Shown in pieces: positions 62,829 to 64,000 of a stretch of 64,000 nucleotides of DNA. Both the position numbers and the translations under genes were made by a program. The first letter of the stretch is position 1. Each line of letters starts with the position of its first letter. The notes beneath the pieces were generated by a model. It was not told the origin of the DNA. It made no database searches and saw nothing but the letters and a program-made list of their open reading frames with translations. Origin of the DNA: Pseudobacteroides cellulosolvens ATCC 35603 = DSM 2933. Lineage in GTDB: Bacteria > Bacillota > Clostridia > Acetivibrionales > DSM-2933. The stretch lies in assembly GCF_001262605.1 (NCBI RefSeq), contig NZ_LGTC01000001.1, positions 2,213,501-2,277,500 of the forward strand. The letters run 5' to 3'.

Positions 62829-63782
62829 TTATTTTAGTTTAAAGAATGCATGCCTAACCGAATATTCCAGGCTGCTGTCCTTAGTTAACCACAAATAGTT
62901 TTCCTGACCTTTTGCCAAAGGCAATATAACTTTGCCCTCATATTTATAATTATGTACTTCACCAGCTTTTATCTTTTTTAAAAAGCCTTGACTATCCTTA
63001 TTAACATTTTCAGCTGCTTTTTTCAAGCTACCTTCAAAACCATAATCTGTGCCTCCAATAATAGAAGCTCCTGATGGTGTTTTTGAACCCGAAACATATC
63101 TCATAAATGGTAAATGTAGATAAGCATCTCCTGATGTAATTTTAGCATTTGAAACACTCATATCCAAAGTGATCATTGCATACTCAATCTTATCTTTATC
63201 AGAAGTAACTTTAAATCCCAACTTTGTTACTTCTTCATATGTGATAGGCTCTACTTTTTTGACAGTACATGTATAATCTGCTGATGCTGTAGTATTTATA
63301 TACTTCTCAGTTGCAGACCATGAAAAAGTTTCCCCCAATTTAATCGGATCTTCTAAAGTTCCTGCACTTTTAGAAGAATTCACAGGAGCAGGTGTACTTG
63401 AAACCGGTGCTGTTGTTGATGGTGCTGTGCTGGCACTTGGCTGAGTTTGAACAGGTGTATTATCCTTATATGGTATACCGGAGTTATTAGATGTAAGCTT
63501 GATTGACTGTGTATCACTTACCCATTCAACCCCAAGACCTACCAAATCTGCAACCGCTCTTAATGGCAAATATGTTCTGCCACCGATTATAACAGGTGAT
63601 ATCTTTGAACCATCAGTCTCTGTAAAGGCTTTTAAATTTCCATCATAGTAAATCTTAATGTTGTCGTTTGCTGTGGCATCAACTTTTCTTGTTGCACTAA
63701 CGCTCCAGACCATACCTGCAGCAATAATGCTTATAATTAAAACAACCACAATTGAAGATGATACCTTTTTAAATTTTTTCAT
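62829..63782 (-). CDS. Secreted copper-amine-oxidase-like domain protein with C-terminal DUF4352-like domain
   Basis: 317 residues. Signal peptide/anchor (about 1-31), one copper-amine-oxidase N-terminal-like module (about 42-98; KISPVIIGGRTYLPLRAVADLVGLGVEW), a Ser/Thr/Pro linker (about 103-140) and a C-terminal beta domain (about 142-317; EYAMITLDMSVSNAKI and YEGKVILPLAKGQENYLW), the pattern of DUF4352-like extracellular domains; that match is tentative. AGGGG lies before the ATG. Third protein in the window with this module. No dockerin or SLH. Confidence 0.78.
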   Translation of the reverse strand: MKKFKKVSSSIVVVLIISIIAAGMVWSVSATRKVDATANDNIKIYYDGNLKAFTETDGSKISPVIIGGRTYLPLRAVADLVGLGVEWVSDTQSIKLTSNNSGIPYKDNTPVQTQPSASTAPSTTAPVSSTPAPVNSSKSAGTLEDPIKLGETFSWSATEKYINTTASADYTCTVKKVEPITYEEVTKLGFKVTSDKDKIEYAMITLDMSVSNAKITSGDAYLHLPFMRYVSGSKTPSGASIIGGTDYGFEGSLKKAAENVNKDSQGFLKKIKAGEVHNYKYEGKVILPLAKGQENYLWLTKDSSLEYSVRHAFFKLK

Positions 63783-64000
63783 AGTTTTCCCCTCTTTTCA
63801 CTTTTTTTATGTAAACCTACAATAAGCAACAAAGAATATTATACCATAGTCATATTTTTTTATAAAATTTAATAAAAGCCTAATGCAGTTGAAAATAACC
63901 TAAAATAGAAAACTATAGATAATAAACGCCAAGTAAGATATTAATTCGCCAAAAATGACTTTATTTCGACATTTTTTACTGAAAGAATTAATCTTTTACA
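63783..64000. other. Right-edge intergenic region
   Basis: A+T-rich, with no frame or ribosome site that I accept. The last 20 bases (GAATTAATCTTTTACA) recall one arm of the AAAAGTG-TTAATCTT palindromes, but the window ends there. Confidence 0.5.

Overview
The window is A+T-rich DNA from an anaerobic, spore-forming, cellulosome-producing member of the Firmicutes (Clostridia). The sporulation coat-morphogenesis ATPase SpoIVA and a LysM/GH18 spore-germination hydrolase show spore formation. Three dockerin proteins (including a GH9 cellulase) and one secreted protein carrying a cohesin show a cellulosome, and two proteins carry S-layer homology domains. Codon use, the GGAGG-type ribosome sites and the dockerin sequences fit the Acetivibrio / Pseudobacteroides / Ruminiclostridium group. 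I infer the group by family resemblance only; no species is claimed.

Layout. 1-3.4 kb: a cut-off secreted protein, a CpsB-type tyrosine phosphatase and an SLH surface protein. 3.9-9.9 kb: larE (frame broken), a TadG-like protein, the manganese pair mntR-mntH, spoIVA and a small membrane protein. 10-16 kb: an MFS exporter, a half-size EamA transporter, an RlmI-type rRNA methyltransferase, the copper-amine-oxidase-like/cohesin fusion and a flavodoxin-like protein. 16-20.9 kb: tRNA-Val(GAC), membrane proteins, a tiny 36-residue membrane peptide, a membrane C39-like protease, the spore hydrolase (frame broken) and a cytoplasmic CBM25-like protein with a lysine-rich tail. 21-24.6 kb: three RNA-modification genes. 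24.8-29.4 kb: a surface protein, a GntR regulator, a probable Re-citrate synthase (frame broken) and a chemoreceptor. 29.5-34.7 kb: GH9-dockerin, an ECF S component, an aldo/keto reductase and a lipid kinase. 34.9-40.3 kb: a repair operon of UvrD-like helicase, PD-(D/E)XK nuclease and RecJ. 40.4-51.2 kb: an SLH-anchored S9 peptidase, an ABC exporter with its own two-component system, a Cys/His-rich protein and a second two-component system. 51.2-54 kb: cell-envelope genes. 54-58.6 kb: two further dockerin proteins, one a membrane-anchored DUF362/CBM9-like protein. 58.7-64 kb: an SOS-controlled dinB, a PhoPR-like pair and a copper-amine-oxidase-like surface protein.

Three points deserve attention. 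A roughly 90-110 bp palindromic element occurs five times in the same orientation, and compensatory base changes between copies support a conserved fold; three of the five copies flank dockerin genes. The DUF362 membrane protein with CBM9-like and dockerin modules, and the cohesin fused to copper-amine-oxidase-like repeats, are unusual cellulosome parts. Three otherwise well-preserved genes each lack exactly one base, which looks more like sequencing or assembly error than biology, whereas a fragment after the last dockerin gene (frame change plus nonsense codon plus truncation) looks like real decay.

No CRISPR array, rRNA, transposase gene, prophage or riboswitch could be recognised by reading.
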